Assembly (NCBI RefSeq): GCF_004339765.1
Contig: NZ_SMGO01000002.1
Coordinates: forward strand, 842,001-906,000
DNA: 64,000 bases
Direction: 5' to 3'
DNA from: Albibacterium bauzanense
GTDB lineage: Bacteria > Bacteroidota > Bacteroidia > Sphingobacteriales > Sphingobacteriaceae
How positions within the stretch are numbered: the first letter of the stretch is position 1; the number at the start of each line of letters is the position of its first letter. Positions 10,061 through 19,702 of this stretch are shown here, one piece after another. The position numbers were made by a program, and so were the translations under genes. The notes beneath the pieces are model-generated. The model saw only the letters and a program-made list of their open reading frames with translations, did no database searches and was not told the origin of the DNA.

Positions 10061-13000
10061 TTAGAATGTAAGATTTAAACCAATCAGATAAGTTCTTGGG
10101 GTAGGATAGAATCCTAAATCGATTCCTGAAACCCAAGACTGATCATTACCATACCCAATTTCTGGATCCATACCAGAATATCCAGTTATGGTAAACAAGT
10201 TTTGACCTGTAACATATATCCTTGCCTGTCCAAAAGGCATTTTCGGTAACCAGGACTTCAAGTCATATCCCAATGTGATATTCTGAAGTTTTACATAATC
10301 GCCATTTTCAATATAGATATCTGAGATATATTGACTATTGGTATGGCTTCCCATAGTTAAGCGTGGGAAGCGATTAGAGGTTCCCTCACCATGCCATCTC
10401 TCAAACACATCAGTTGTGTAATTCTGAAGAGGACTATCTGCAAAAGAACGATATGATTTTGCGATCTGTTGTCCAAATGCACCTGTTGCAGTGATCGAAA
10501 GATCCAATCCTTTGTACCCGAAGTTAAGGTTTAATCCACCAGTAATATCAGGGTGAGGATTGCCAATCATGGTCTTATCATCATTCGAAATAGCACCATC
10601 ACCGTTTCGGTCAACAAAAATAACATCTCCAGGTTGAGCACTTGCTAATACACCTAGTCCTCTATTTCTATAATCGACAATCTCTTCTTCAGTCTGGAAA
10701 ATGCCCGCTGTTTCGTACCCATAGAAATAGCCAATAGGGTAACCTACTTGTGCACGGTACATTTCAGTAGTTCCTTGACTAAGCACATTTTCAGGACCAT
10801 GAATAATTCCTTCTGCATTTGCAATCCGGGTTACTTTATTTTTGTTATATGCACCATTTAAGCTAATTCCATATCGAAAATCGTTTCGAGTTTCGTTCCA
10901 GGTCAAACCAACTTCAAAGCCTGTGTTTTCAATATCACCGCCATTGATGAATGGAGCAGCTGTCCCATAAGATGCCAATACAGGAGCCTGTACTAACCAG
11001 TCTTTTGTTGTTTTTTTATACCAATCTAGCGTAACTCCTAAACGATTCATTGCAAACCTTGAATCCAAACCTATATTCAACTGCTCAGAAGTTTCCCAGG
11101 TAATATCTGGATTTGGCAAAATGTCTGCATAAGCACCCGTTAATAAACTATTTTTATTGTTTCCGAAATAATAGCCATTTCCTGTATCAAAAGAAATAGT
11201 AGCTAAATATTGGAAAGGGTCTATACTTGCGTTACCATTCTGTCCCCAGCTGGCTCTTAATTTTAGGAAGTCCATCCAATTGCTCGAACCCTCCATAAAG
11301 GATTCATTGGTTACTACCCAGCCTATAGCAGCTGAAGGGAAATAACCCCAACGGTTTCCTTTTGCGAAATTAGAAGATCCATCTGCCCGCATAATTAAGG
11401 TAGCCATATAGGTCTCATTATAATTATAATTTAACCTGCCAAAGTAGGAAGAAAGACCTCCTTCTCCCCATGGAGCTCCACCTATAATTGTATTGGTACC
11501 AGAAATAGTTGGTGTGTTAGTTATCCATGCATTTTTCCAAGAACCTGGAAATAGAGAACCTGAATTAGTTACATTTAAATCTCCACCCATACCCCATGTT
11601 TCCATAGACACCCCAGCTAATGCGTCAAAATTGTGTAAATCATTAATAGACCACAAATAAGACAAAGTATTTTCAAAGGTGTAACTGTAACCGCTTCCTT
11701 GATTTTGAGTAACGTCATCTTCAGCATTAGAAGAGGTTGTTGATAAAGCAAAGGTTGGCGTGTATTGTCTATATGATGATGCACCCATTTTATATCCAAA
11801 ACTACTGCGGAACCTTAAATCTTTAATTGGTTGAACTTCCAGATAAGCATTTGCAAGCAGCGAGTGATTCTTACTTAAGTTCTGACCACGGCTATAATCC
11901 ATGCTTGCAACAGGGTTTGCTGTTGCTCCATCAAGTGCCCAGCCATCAGCCGTTTTACTTGCCAGGTCATAGTAACCACCATTCTCATTATATACCGGAA
12001 GAAGCGGGTTTCCTACCAACATATTATGAATATCATTCCAATACAAGTTACCTATCCCGATACCCGACTTCTCACTATAAGAATAAGTTAGGTTTTCACC
12101 GATTTTAATAATATCAAACTCATCATTCTTTAAAAGAATGTGGTCAGAGTTTATCCGGAAGTTATTTCTTGTAAACTTAGGCTCAACCGGTTTACCGAAG
12201 ATTCCCTCCTGATCCGACAAAGAGTAACCCAGAGAGAATTTTGATTGCTCGTTTCCTCCGCTTAAATTAAAAGCGTGATTTTGTGTCAATGCATCATCAT
12301 TATGAATCTCTTTCAGCCAGTTTGTACCATTCCAAGTACCCGCTTCAATCTGTTCATATTGCTTTGGAATTATACTTGCCCAGTCGTAAGGACTTTGCCC
12401 CTCATTGAAGCGGATCTCGTTCATGATGGTCATATATTCCTTTGCATTCAGTAAAGAAGGTATTTTATAAGCATTTTGAAATCCTGCGTAAGCATCATAA
12501 GAAAGAACTAACTTACCTGCTTTACCTTGTTTAGTAGTAACTAAAACAACTCCGTTAGCGGCTCTGGATCCATAAATAGCAGCGGATGCAGCATCCTTTA
12601 AGATATCCACCGATTCAATGTCAGAAGGGTTTAATGTGTTGATATCACCACCTGCAACTCCATCGATAACATATAAAGGGGAAGAATTCCCAATCGTTCC
12701 TAAACCACGGATTGTTACTTTAAAGCCTTCGCCTGGCATTCCTGAACTTTGGGTAATTTGTACTCCGGGTGATTGACTTTGTAGGGCACCAATTACACTT
12801 GATGTGCTGAGTCTTTGCAGATCTTCGCCTTTTACTTGTATCGTAGCACCTGTAGTCAGTTTTTTCTTCTGAGTACCATAACCTACAACCACAAGTTCCT
12901 CCAGAGTATTTATATCCTCAATTAGAGTGACATTTATTGAACGTTGTGTCCCAACAGAAATGCTCTGACTTTTATACCCAATATAAGAGAAAGTTAGGTT

Positions 13001-13291
13001 AACGTTGGCATTGTTAGTCGTTAAAGAGAATCGACCATTAGCGTCGGTACTCGTGCCATTCGTAGTGCCTGACTCAACAACATTTGCTCCTTGTAAAGGT
13101 TCGCCGTTTTCATCAGAAACGGTGCCTGTAATGATCTGTTGCACGATTTCTGATCGCACCCTTAGTTCAGTTGCTAGATTGCTAGCATACAAACCGGTTG
13201 AGAGAGACAAGAATATCAGCTGAATGCCGAAGCATTTCAGCGCTAATCTTAAGGTCTTCCCACCGAATTTTTTGTAGAGATTTGATTCCAT
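10061..13291 (-). CDS. SusC/RagA family TonB-dependent outer membrane transporter
   Basis: This is a 1076-residue SusC-type receptor. After an extended signal peptide (about 1-40) there is a carboxypeptidase-regulatory-like domain (about 53-135), a TonB box region EELVVVGYGTQ, and a plug domain containing YVIDGV and SVDILKDAASAAIYG. The 22-strand barrel ends with an aromatic residue (LNLTF). It imports a ligand captured by SusD using TonB energy. It heads a minus-strand operon with SusD and a PKD-like lipoprotein. No anti-sigma, HTCS or AraC gene adjoins it; a perfect palindrome in its upstream region is the only regulatory hint. Confidence 0.95.
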   Translation of the reverse strand: MESNLYKKFGGKTLRLALKCFGIQLIFLSLSTGLYASNLATELRVRSEIVQQIITGTVSDENGEPLQGANVVESGTTNGTSTDANGRFSLTTNNANVNLTFSYIGYKSQSISVGTQRSINVTLIEDINTLEELVVVGYGTQKKKLTTGATIQVKGEDLQRLSTSSVIGALQSQSPGVQITQSSGMPGEGFKVTIRGLGTIGNSSPLYVIDGVAGGDINTLNPSDIESVDILKDAASAAIYGSRAANGVVLVTTKQGKAGKLVLSYDAYAGFQNAYKIPSLLNAKEYMTIMNEIRFNEGQSPYDWASIIPKQYEQIEAGTWNGTNWLKEIHNDDALTQNHAFNLSGGNEQSKFSLGYSLSDQEGIFGKPVEPKFTRNNFRINSDHILLKNDEFDIIKIGENLTYSYSEKSGIGIGNLYWNDIHNMLVGNPLLPVYNENGGYYDLASKTADGWALDGATANPVASMDYSRGQNLSKNHSLLANAYLEVQPIKDLRFRSSFGYKMGASSYRQYTPTFALSTTSSNAEDDVTQNQGSGYSYTFENTLSYLWSINDLHNFDALAGVSMETWGMGGDLNVTNSGSLFPGSWKNAWITNTPTISGTNTIIGGAPWGEGGLSSYFGRLNYNYNETYMATLIMRADGSSNFAKGNRWGYFPSAAIGWVVTNESFMEGSSNWMDFLKLRASWGQNGNASIDPFQYLATISFDTGNGYYFGNNKNSLLTGAYADILPNPDITWETSEQLNIGLDSRFAMNRLGVTLDWYKKTTKDWLVQAPVLASYGTAAPFINGGDIENTGFEVGLTWNETRNDFRYGISLNGAYNKNKVTRIANAEGIIHGPENVLSQGTTEMYRAQVGYPIGYFYGYETAGIFQTEEEIVDYRNRGLGVLASAQPGDVIFVDRNGDGAISNDDKTMIGNPHPDITGGLNLNFGYKGLDLSITATGAFGQQIAKSYRSFADSPLQNYTTDVFERWHGEGTSNRFPRLTMGSHTNSQYISDIYIENGDYVKLQNITLGYDLKSWLPKMPFGQARIYVTGQNLFTITGYSGMDPEIGYGNDQSWVSGIDLGFYPTPRTYLIGLNLTF

Positions 13292-13330
13292 TTAGATTTG
13301 ATTAAGTGTGAAAATGAGTTTATTGGTAAA

Positions 13331-13338
13331 CAAATCTA
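13331..13338 (-). promoter_or_regulatory. Candidate -7 box of the first susC operon
   Basis: On the minus strand this reads TAGATTTG, a match to TAnnTTTG, 40 nt upstream of the susC start. No clear -33 TTTG lies at the expected distance. The 405-bp region 13292-13696 between susC and the serpin gene holds this box and the palindrome at 13452-13467, and otherwise no recognisable feature. Confidence 0.35.
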
Positions 13339-13451
13339 CTGAGATAGTTGTATTTGGATTAGCATTTTTTTAACCATGTCTGATACTTTCTTGAACAAAA
13401 ATCCAAAAGAATGAATTTTTTCTATACAAAATGATTTTGTCCTGATTGTTT

Positions 13452-13467
13452 ACACAATCGATTGTGT
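13452..13467. promoter_or_regulatory. Perfect 16-bp palindrome, LacI-type operator candidate
   Basis: ACACAATCGATTGTGT is exactly self-complementary. Its core AATCGATT fits the AAnCGnTT pattern with a central CG that is typical of LacI-family operators. It lies between two divergent genes, 160 bp from the susC start and 229 bp from the serpin start, so one site could serve both. No LacI-family gene is encoded in the window, so the cognate protein would be elsewhere. Confidence 0.5.
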
Positions 13468-13696
13468 TTAATCTAATCTCATCTTTTAATAGAAACCTGG
13501 AAAATTATTCTTCCCCATTGTTATCAAAACAAGTGCATAAAATTGCGACTCGTCTAATGAACTAATTGAATCGAATAGATAAATTAGTATTGGTTTTGGA
13601 GTTAAAATTTATCTATAAGTATATTGTATTATAAATACTCATTTAAGAATCTTTGGCATAGTCTTTTCTTAAATTCCTTTAAATAATTAATTTGAT

Positions 13697-14950
13697 ATGA
13701 ATACTATTAGCGTTTTATACTTAAGTATTATTGGCTTATTGTTAATTTCCCCATTAGGCTGTAAGGATACAAACCTTAATTTAAATCATGAACAACAGAC
13801 CTTAACATTAACACCAATAGAAGAAAGGAAAGTTAATCAGGATAATTCGTTCAGTATTGATCTTTTTCGAACAGCACTTGAGAGCGCAAGCCCGAATGAT
13901 AATGTATTATTGTCTCCAATTAGTGCGAGTATCGCTTTAGCAATGCTTAATAATGGAGCTATTGGCCAAACAAAAGATTCAATAAATAAAGCATTGGTAT
14001 TTGATGGGTTTACTGAAGAACAAATTAATGCTTACTATAAAAAGATCATACAAATACTTCCCAATCTTGATCCACAGACCAAATTAGAAATTGCTAATTC
14101 AATCTGGTATCATCAAGGCTTTGATGTATCATCATCATTCCTAAAAGCAAATGAAAACTTTTATCATGCAAAAATCGCAGCGCTCGATTTTGCTGCCCCA
14201 GATTCTCCTAATATAATTAACGATTGGGTAAGCGAAAGTACACAAGGTAAGATTCCTACAATTGTCGATCAAATATCTCCTGATATGGTTATGTATCTTA
14301 TCAATGCCATTTATTTTAAAGGAAGTTGGCAAGAGAAATTTGATGCATCAAAAACAAGCGAAATGCCCTTCTTAAGAAATGACGGATCCGTATTGAATAC
14401 TGATTTCATGAATATTAGCAAAGATTTCAATATCATTGATAATGATAAATTACAAGGTATTGAATTACCTTATGGAGACGGACAATTTAGTATGTTCGTA
14501 TTGCTGCCTTCCAAAGAACAATCGGCTAATGATTTTGCAAAGGGATTAAAAGACAGCGATGAGCTGGGTGAGATCTACAGTGAGTTTGTTAAAGCAGAAA
14601 CTAATCTATTCTTCCCTAAGTTCAAGTTTAACTATCAAAATAAACTGAATGATGAATTAAGCAAATTAGGAATGGGTATTGCATTTACAGAAAAAGCAGA
14701 TTTTACCGGAATCTCAGAAAAGAGTTTACTGGTTGATGAGGTTAAACAAAAGGCTTTTATTGAAGTAAATGAAGAAGGTACGGAAGCTGCTGCAGTTACA
14801 TCTGTCGGAGTAAGGGTCACTTCCATGCCTATGATACATACCCTAAAGTTTGACCGCCCTTTTGTGTTCTTTATTCGTGAGAATAATTGTGGTTTAATTC
14901 TGTTTACAGGTATAATTAATGATCCTTCTAAAGAGGAGAATGGGCACTAG
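13697..14950 (+). CDS. Serpin-family serine protease inhibitor, lipoprotein
   Basis: The 417-residue protein is a full-length serpin. An N-terminal signal ends in a lipobox (SPLGC, Cys22), so it is probably anchored in the outer membrane. The hinge of the reactive-centre loop, EEGTEAAAVTS starting at residue 359, has the small residues needed for loop insertion, so it should be inhibitory. Counting from the hinge puts P1 at Thr375 and P1' at Ser376. The C-terminal FDRPFVFFIRE and LFTGIINDP are serpin hallmarks. It is divergent from susC and its last 23 nt overlap the convergent helicase gene. The target protease is unknown. Confidence 0.93.
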   Translation: MNTISVLYLSIIGLLLISPLGCKDTNLNLNHEQQTLTLTPIEERKVNQDNSFSIDLFRTALESASPNDNVLLSPISASIALAMLNNGAIGQTKDSINKALVFDGFTEEQINAYYKKIIQILPNLDPQTKLEIANSIWYHQGFDVSSSFLKANENFYHAKIAALDFAAPDSPNIINDWVSESTQGKIPTIVDQISPDMVMYLINAIYFKGSWQEKFDASKTSEMPFLRNDGSVLNTDFMNISKDFNIIDNDKLQGIELPYGDGQFSMFVLLPSKEQSANDFAKGLKDSDELGEIYSEFVKAETNLFFPKFKFNYQNKLNDELSKLGMGIAFTEKADFTGISEKSLLVDEVKQKAFIEVNEEGTEAAAVTSVGVRVTSMPMIHTLKFDRPFVFFIRENNCGLILFTGIINDPSKEENGH

Positions 14951-17156
14951 ATCGCACTTGCTGTGCAATTCTTATATCAGTATAGCTGTAATCTAACCCT
15001 AATTCATTCTTTATATCGGCGGTCTTGTGAGTAGGGTTTTTACTCATATAATCTAAGATTATTTCAAGCTTTTTGGCATCCATAAGCTGTTCTGCTTGAA
15101 CTTCGGTTCCTATAAAGCTTGCTAAGTGATTAATTATAGTTCCTTCTGTAAATCCACGTATTTTCGCAATCTCCTCAATACTTTTGCCTTCCTGAAAGAA
15201 TGTAAGACTAATGTTCTTTGTTTCTCCTTTGGTTGCTTTTGTAACCTTTTCAACTGATTGGTCGACCGTGATACCAATAGAATGAAACTCATTTGCCTGA
15301 TTTAAAATAGTTGAGATGTCAGTGTCTTTAGCTAATGCTACACTGATTTCTTGGCACTTTTTTAACCGACTTAACTTTCTGTAATTGTCTACTAATAAAG
15401 CTTTCAGTGTTTCTATATATTTCTTTGTTCGCTTTTTAGCTGCCCATAGCTTAATGTGATTTTCTAAGGGGTTAATTGTTTGTGATTCCAGTTTATTAAT
15501 AAACCAATCTGCAGCTTTTTGAGTACGATCCTCAATTTGATTAAAATCGATATTGGCAGAATCTGTAATTAATTTCCTCAGCTGGGTTTTGAATTTATCA
15601 GCAACTTCCTGGTGCATGTTAATTGCTATTAAGAGTACCTTTAGAAATTCTGATGCCGTATCCTTATCAGCTATATTACTAGTTTTTGAATTTTCAATAA
15701 TTGCCTCTGTTCTTTCTACCAGTTCACTCCAATCAAATGTCTCTAACAATAAATTCATAAGATAAATCTGTTGAGATTCTCTGAGTACACTATCGAATTT
15801 GTTTTCTGGCAGTATGTTTTCCGAATAAGTTAATACATCCTTATTGGTAAAGATATTACTAGCATTGATCTGAGATTTTAATACTAATCCGTTCAAGCTT
15901 CTTATACGGCTCAGTGCTACATACACTTGTCCGGGAGCAAATGCAGCCCCCGCATCAATTATTGCACGATCAAAGGTTAAACCTTGACTTTTATGGATTG
16001 TAACAGCCCAAGCTAAGCGCAGTGGGAATTGGCTAAACGTACCTAAAGTCTCTTCTTTTATTTTATCTTCAGCTGTATCGTAATTATATTTAATGTTTTT
16101 CCATTCTTCCTTACTAACTTCCACATCCTGGCTTCCGTCGGTAAAGTTGACATGAATTATCTTTTTATCAGAGCTTATCGCCTTTATATATCCAATCTTT
16201 CCATTGTAAAATCGGCGATCTAAACCCTTGTCATTTTTTATAAACATTACCTGTGCTCCCTTTTTCAACTGCAGGATGTTTTCGGTTGGGTAGGCTGATT
16301 CTGAGTAATCTCCTTTAACCAAAGCCTCTACAGCAATTGTACTTCCAGGTAACTCTTGAAGCTTTTTTCTATTTATCTGATCTGCCTGCGCATTATGTGA
16401 GCATAATGTAATGTAGGATTCTTGCTCGGTATATTTGAAATCGGGTTGATAGTGACTGTTTAAAAGCGACATCTGCTCATGAGAGCAGCAATTATTTCTA
16501 ATGCTATTTAATAGGTTAATGAAATTATCATCGCTTTGACGATAGATCTTTTTAAGTTCAATTTGAATAAGTTGAAGCTCAGTCATAACTACTGCATCAA
16601 AGAAAAAAGGACTTCGATAAATTTCTTGCATAAAGGTCCATTCCGAAGCTTTAACTACCGGTGGCAATTGATATAGGTCGCCAATAAATAAAACTTGCAA
16701 GCCTCCAAACGGGCGCATATCGCGTCTTACAGATTTTAATATATCATCTATAGCATCCAGCATATCCGCCCGAAGCATCGAAACTTCATCTATAATTAAC
16801 AGATCCAGCTCTTGTATAAGGCTTCGCTTTTCTGCAGAAAACTTTAGTTTAGATAGTAAACGATGTCGGTTGTAAATATGATTATCGCTTTCATCCCACC
16901 GAAGGGCATAATCTTTTAAATAAGTTCCAAAGGGTAAGTGAAAAAGAGAATGAAGTGTTGTTCCGCCGGCATTAATTGCAGCCACACCGGTTGGTGCTGC
17001 AATCGCCATCTTTTTCGGACAGTTTTTTTGAATATATTTAAGAAAAGTTGTCTTTCCTGTTCCTGCTTTACCTGTTAAGAATATCGGTCGGTCGGTATGA
17101 ATTACGAAGGATGCAGCTTTTAAAAAAGTTTCATTTGGCTCAATATCAATTCTCAT
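14928..17156 (-). CDS. Pif1/RecD2-like superfamily 1 DNA helicase with C-terminal helix-turn-helix
   Basis: The 742-residue protein has a Pif1-type SF1B helicase core: Walker A GKAGTGKTT (about 28-36), Walker B LLIIDEVSM (about 119-127), GGLQVLFIGDLYQLPPV, and a UvrD_C_2-like motif with WAVTIHKSQGLTFD and VYVALSRI. The C-terminal part (about 640-735) looks like the HTH_40 domain found on related bacterial helicases, with EEIAKIRGFTEGTIINHL. The middle section is long and charged. It probably unwinds 5'-3' at replication blocks or G-quadruplexes; that is known for the family, not shown here. It converges on the serpin gene with a 23-nt overlap. Confidence 0.88.
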   Translation of the reverse strand: MRIDIEPNETFLKAASFVIHTDRPIFLTGKAGTGKTTFLKYIQKNCPKKMAIAAPTGVAAINAGGTTLHSLFHLPFGTYLKDYALRWDESDNHIYNRHRLLSKLKFSAEKRSLIQELDLLIIDEVSMLRADMLDAIDDILKSVRRDMRPFGGLQVLFIGDLYQLPPVVKASEWTFMQEIYRSPFFFDAVVMTELQLIQIELKKIYRQSDDNFINLLNSIRNNCCSHEQMSLLNSHYQPDFKYTEQESYITLCSHNAQADQINRKKLQELPGSTIAVEALVKGDYSESAYPTENILQLKKGAQVMFIKNDKGLDRRFYNGKIGYIKAISSDKKIIHVNFTDGSQDVEVSKEEWKNIKYNYDTAEDKIKEETLGTFSQFPLRLAWAVTIHKSQGLTFDRAIIDAGAAFAPGQVYVALSRIRSLNGLVLKSQINASNIFTNKDVLTYSENILPENKFDSVLRESQQIYLMNLLLETFDWSELVERTEAIIENSKTSNIADKDTASEFLKVLLIAINMHQEVADKFKTQLRKLITDSANIDFNQIEDRTQKAADWFINKLESQTINPLENHIKLWAAKKRTKKYIETLKALLVDNYRKLSRLKKCQEISVALAKDTDISTILNQANEFHSIGITVDQSVEKVTKATKGETKNISLTFFQEGKSIEEIAKIRGFTEGTIINHLASFIGTEVQAEQLMDAKKLEIILDYMSKNPTHKTADIKNELGLDYSYTDIRIAQQVRSSAHSPL

Positions 17157-17309
17157 GCGGAAATATCTCTTTGACTATAAAAAGCAGTCAAATAATCGGA
17201 TTTGTTTTAAAAGTACGGTCTTTTTGCCATAAGAAAAAATAACTCATTATCTTAGCACAAAAAACTAGTAAAACCCCTAAAGCAAGGTGTAATCTATAAA
17301 AACAGCATA

Positions 17310-17810
17310 ATGGTAAGTACCTCTAAAGAAGATTTGTTTAAAGATATTGAGAATATATTAGTCCATCAGGGCTTCGCGATTGTGCAAAGAGATGATACAC
17401 GCCCTTGGGGTGGTTTTTTCGTAATTGAAGAAGAGCAAGCTCAGCAGTTTGCAGATACCTTCTTTGATGGTATTAACGTTAAAAGTCTAATGATTTCTGG
17501 TAAATTAAGCCCGAAAATATTAATTGTAGCACCTCATAAAAGACTATCTTGGCAATATCATAACCGTCGTGCAGAGATATGGCAGGTTTATCAGGGAGAG
17601 GTTGGCGTTATTTGCAGCGATACAGATATTGAAGGAGATATTGAAGAACTTACGCCAGGAGATTTAGTTAAATTAGAGCAGGGCGAACGCCATCGTTTGG
17701 TGGGTCTCAAAGATTGGAGTGTTTTGGCGGAGATATGGCAACATACTGATCCAAATAATCCATCAGATGAAGATGATATTGTAAGAGTTCAAGATGATTT
17801 TGGAAGATAA
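17310..17810 (+). CDS. Cupin-domain protein related to type II mannose-6-phosphate isomerase
   Basis: This 166-residue protein begins with a helical stretch and a [10 protein letters not shown] segment. A cupin barrel follows with HNRRAEIW and GERHRL, the metal-binding motifs of the C-terminal domain of type II phosphomannose isomerases and mannose-1-phosphate guanylyltransferases. It lacks the nucleotidyltransferase half. It lies 8 nt upstream of parE, so the two are probably co-transcribed, but a functional link is not evident. Sugar-phosphate isomerase activity is plausible, not certain. Confidence 0.8.
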   Translation: MVSTSKEDLFKDIENILVHQGFAIVQRDDTRPWGGFFVIEEEQAQQFADTFFDGINVKSLMISGKLSPKILIVAPHKRLSWQYHNRRAEIWQVYQGEVGVICSDTDIEGDIEELTPGDLVKLEQGERHRLVGLKDWSVLAEIWQHTDPNNPSDEDDIVRVQDDFGR

Positions 17811-17818
17811 ATAATAGG

Positions 17819-19669
17819 ATGACAAATTATAACGAAGATAGTATTCGATCGCTTGATTGGAAAGAACATATACGGCTCAGGCCCGGAATGTATATTGGAA
17901 AATTAGGAGATGGTGCAGCTTACGATGATGGTATTTACGTACTTTTAAAAGAGGTTGTCGACAACTGTATCGATGAATTTGTAATGGGTGCGGGGAAAAC
18001 TATTGACATCAATGTCAGCGAATCCAAAGTATCCGTACGCGATTATGGTAGAGGAATACCTCTGGGCAGTGTGGTTGATGTCGTTTCTAAAATAAACACA
18101 GGTGGTAAATACGATAGTAAAGCCTTTCAGAAATCAGTAGGCTTAAATGGTGTTGGTTCAAAAGCAGTAAATGCCTTATCCAATACATTTATTGTTCAAT
18201 CGTATCGGGGCGGAAAAACCCGTACTGCAGAATTTAGCAAAGGAATATTATTAACCGATCAGGAAAAAGAGACTACACAAAGAAATGGAACAGCCATCAC
18301 CTTTATTCCTGATGAAAGCATCTTTCGCAACTATAAATACAGAACAGAGTTTATAGAAAACATGATCTGGAATTATGTATTCCTTAATTCAGGGCTAACT
18401 ATAAACTTCAATGGCACAAAATTCTTTTCAGAAAATGGACTTCGTGATCTGTTGGAAAGAAATGTAGAAGCTGAAGCAATGCGCTATCCTATTATTCATT
18501 TAAAAGGTGAAGATATAGAGATCGCTCTTACACATGGTCAATCATACGGTGAAGAATATTATTCATTCGTAAATGGCCAGCATACTACACAAGGGGGTAC
18601 CCACCAGGCTGCATTCAGAGAAGCGATCGTAAAAACAGTACGCGAATTTTTTAAGAAAGAATTTGATGCTTCAGATGTTAGAGCATCGTTCATTGCTGCT
18701 ATCGCTATTAAAGTGCAGGAGCCCGTTTTTGAGTCGCAGACGAAGACCAAGTTAGGGTCTCAAAGTATGGGGCCGGAAGGGCCTACCGTTCGGACATTTA
18801 TCAATGATTTTGTAAAGAAGGCACTGGATGATTATTTACATAAAAATCCAGATACTGCCGATGCGCTGTTAAAAAGAATCCTTCAGTCAGAGCGCGAGCG
18901 TAAGGATATTGCCGGCATTAAGAAACTAGCAAATGAACGTGCCAAAAAGGCTTCACTTCATAACCGCAAATTAAGAGATTGTAAGATCCATTACGACGAT
19001 AAGCATGAACGTAATCAAGAAACTACGTTATTTATCACAGAGGGAGATTCAGCGAGTGGATCAATTACAAAATCGCGTGATGTTCATACCCAAGCTGTAT
19101 TTAGCTTAAAAGGTAAGCCCTTGAATGTATTCGGACTTACCAAAAAGGTGGTATACGAAAACGAAGAGTTCAACTTGCTGCAGCATGCTATGAATATAGA
19201 AGATGGTCTGGATGGCTTGCGATATAATAATATTGTGGTCGCAACCGATGCGGATGTCGATGGTATGCATATTCGTTTGCTACTAATGACCTTCTTTTTG
19301 CAGTTCTTTCCAGACCTGGTTAAAGCTGGTCATGTATCCATTTTACAAACTCCTTTATTCCGCGTAAGAAATAAAAAAGAAACCATTTATTGCTATAGCG
19401 AAGAAGAAAGACTGGATGCCATTCAAAAGCTTGGAACCAAACCAGAAATAACCCGATTTAAAGGTCTTGGTGAAATCTCTCCGGAAGAATTCGGCCTCTT
19501 TATTGGTAAAGACATTCGTTTAGAGCCGGTGATGTTGCAAAAAGACAATAAAATACAGCAAATCTTAGGCTATTACATGGGTAAGAATACACCCGACCGA
19601 CAAAAGCATATTGTTAATAATCTGCGTGTCGAGCTCGATGTAGATTTAGCAAAAGAAGCAATCGCTTAA
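17819..19669 (+). CDS. parE: DNA topoisomerase IV subunit B
   Basis: This 616-residue GyrB/ParE protein has a GHKL ATPase N-terminus ([36 protein letters not shown]). A transducer domain follows, then a TOPRIM domain with [10 protein letters not shown] near residue 408 and [11 protein letters not shown]. The length and the absence of the GyrB insertion fit ParE. With ParC it decatenates daughter chromosomes. The partner gene lies 1.8 kb downstream, separated by an opposite-strand peptidase gene. Gyrase subunit B is the alternative but is usually longer. Confidence 0.92.
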   Translation: MTNYNEDSIRSLDWKEHIRLRPGMYIGKLGDGAAYDDGIYVLLKEVVDNCIDEFVMGAGKTIDINVSESKVSVRDYGRGIPLGSVVDVVSKINTGGKYDSKAFQKSVGLNGVGSKAVNALSNTFIVQSYRGGKTRTAEFSKGILLTDQEKETTQRNGTAITFIPDESIFRNYKYRTEFIENMIWNYVFLNSGLTINFNGTKFFSENGLRDLLERNVEAEAMRYPIIHLKGEDIEIALTHGQSYGEEYYSFVNGQHTTQGGTHQAAFREAIVKTVREFFKKEFDASDVRASFIAAIAIKVQEPVFESQTKTKLGSQSMGPEGPTVRTFINDFVKKALDDYLHKNPDTADALLKRILQSERERKDIAGIKKLANERAKKASLHNRKLRDCKIHYDDKHERNQETTLFITEGDSASGSITKSRDVHTQAVFSLKGKPLNVFGLTKKVVYENEEFNLLQHAMNIEDGLDGLRYNNIVVATDADVDGMHIRLLLMTFFLQFFPDLVKAGHVSILQTPLFRVRNKKETIYCYSEEERLDAIQKLGTKPEITRFKGLGEISPEEFGLFIGKDIRLEPVMLQKDNKIQQILGYYMGKNTPDRQKHIVNNLRVELDVDLAKEAIA

Positions 19670-19702
19670 TTAAGCTGCATTAACAGCTAGAGAGAAAGAA
19701 CT

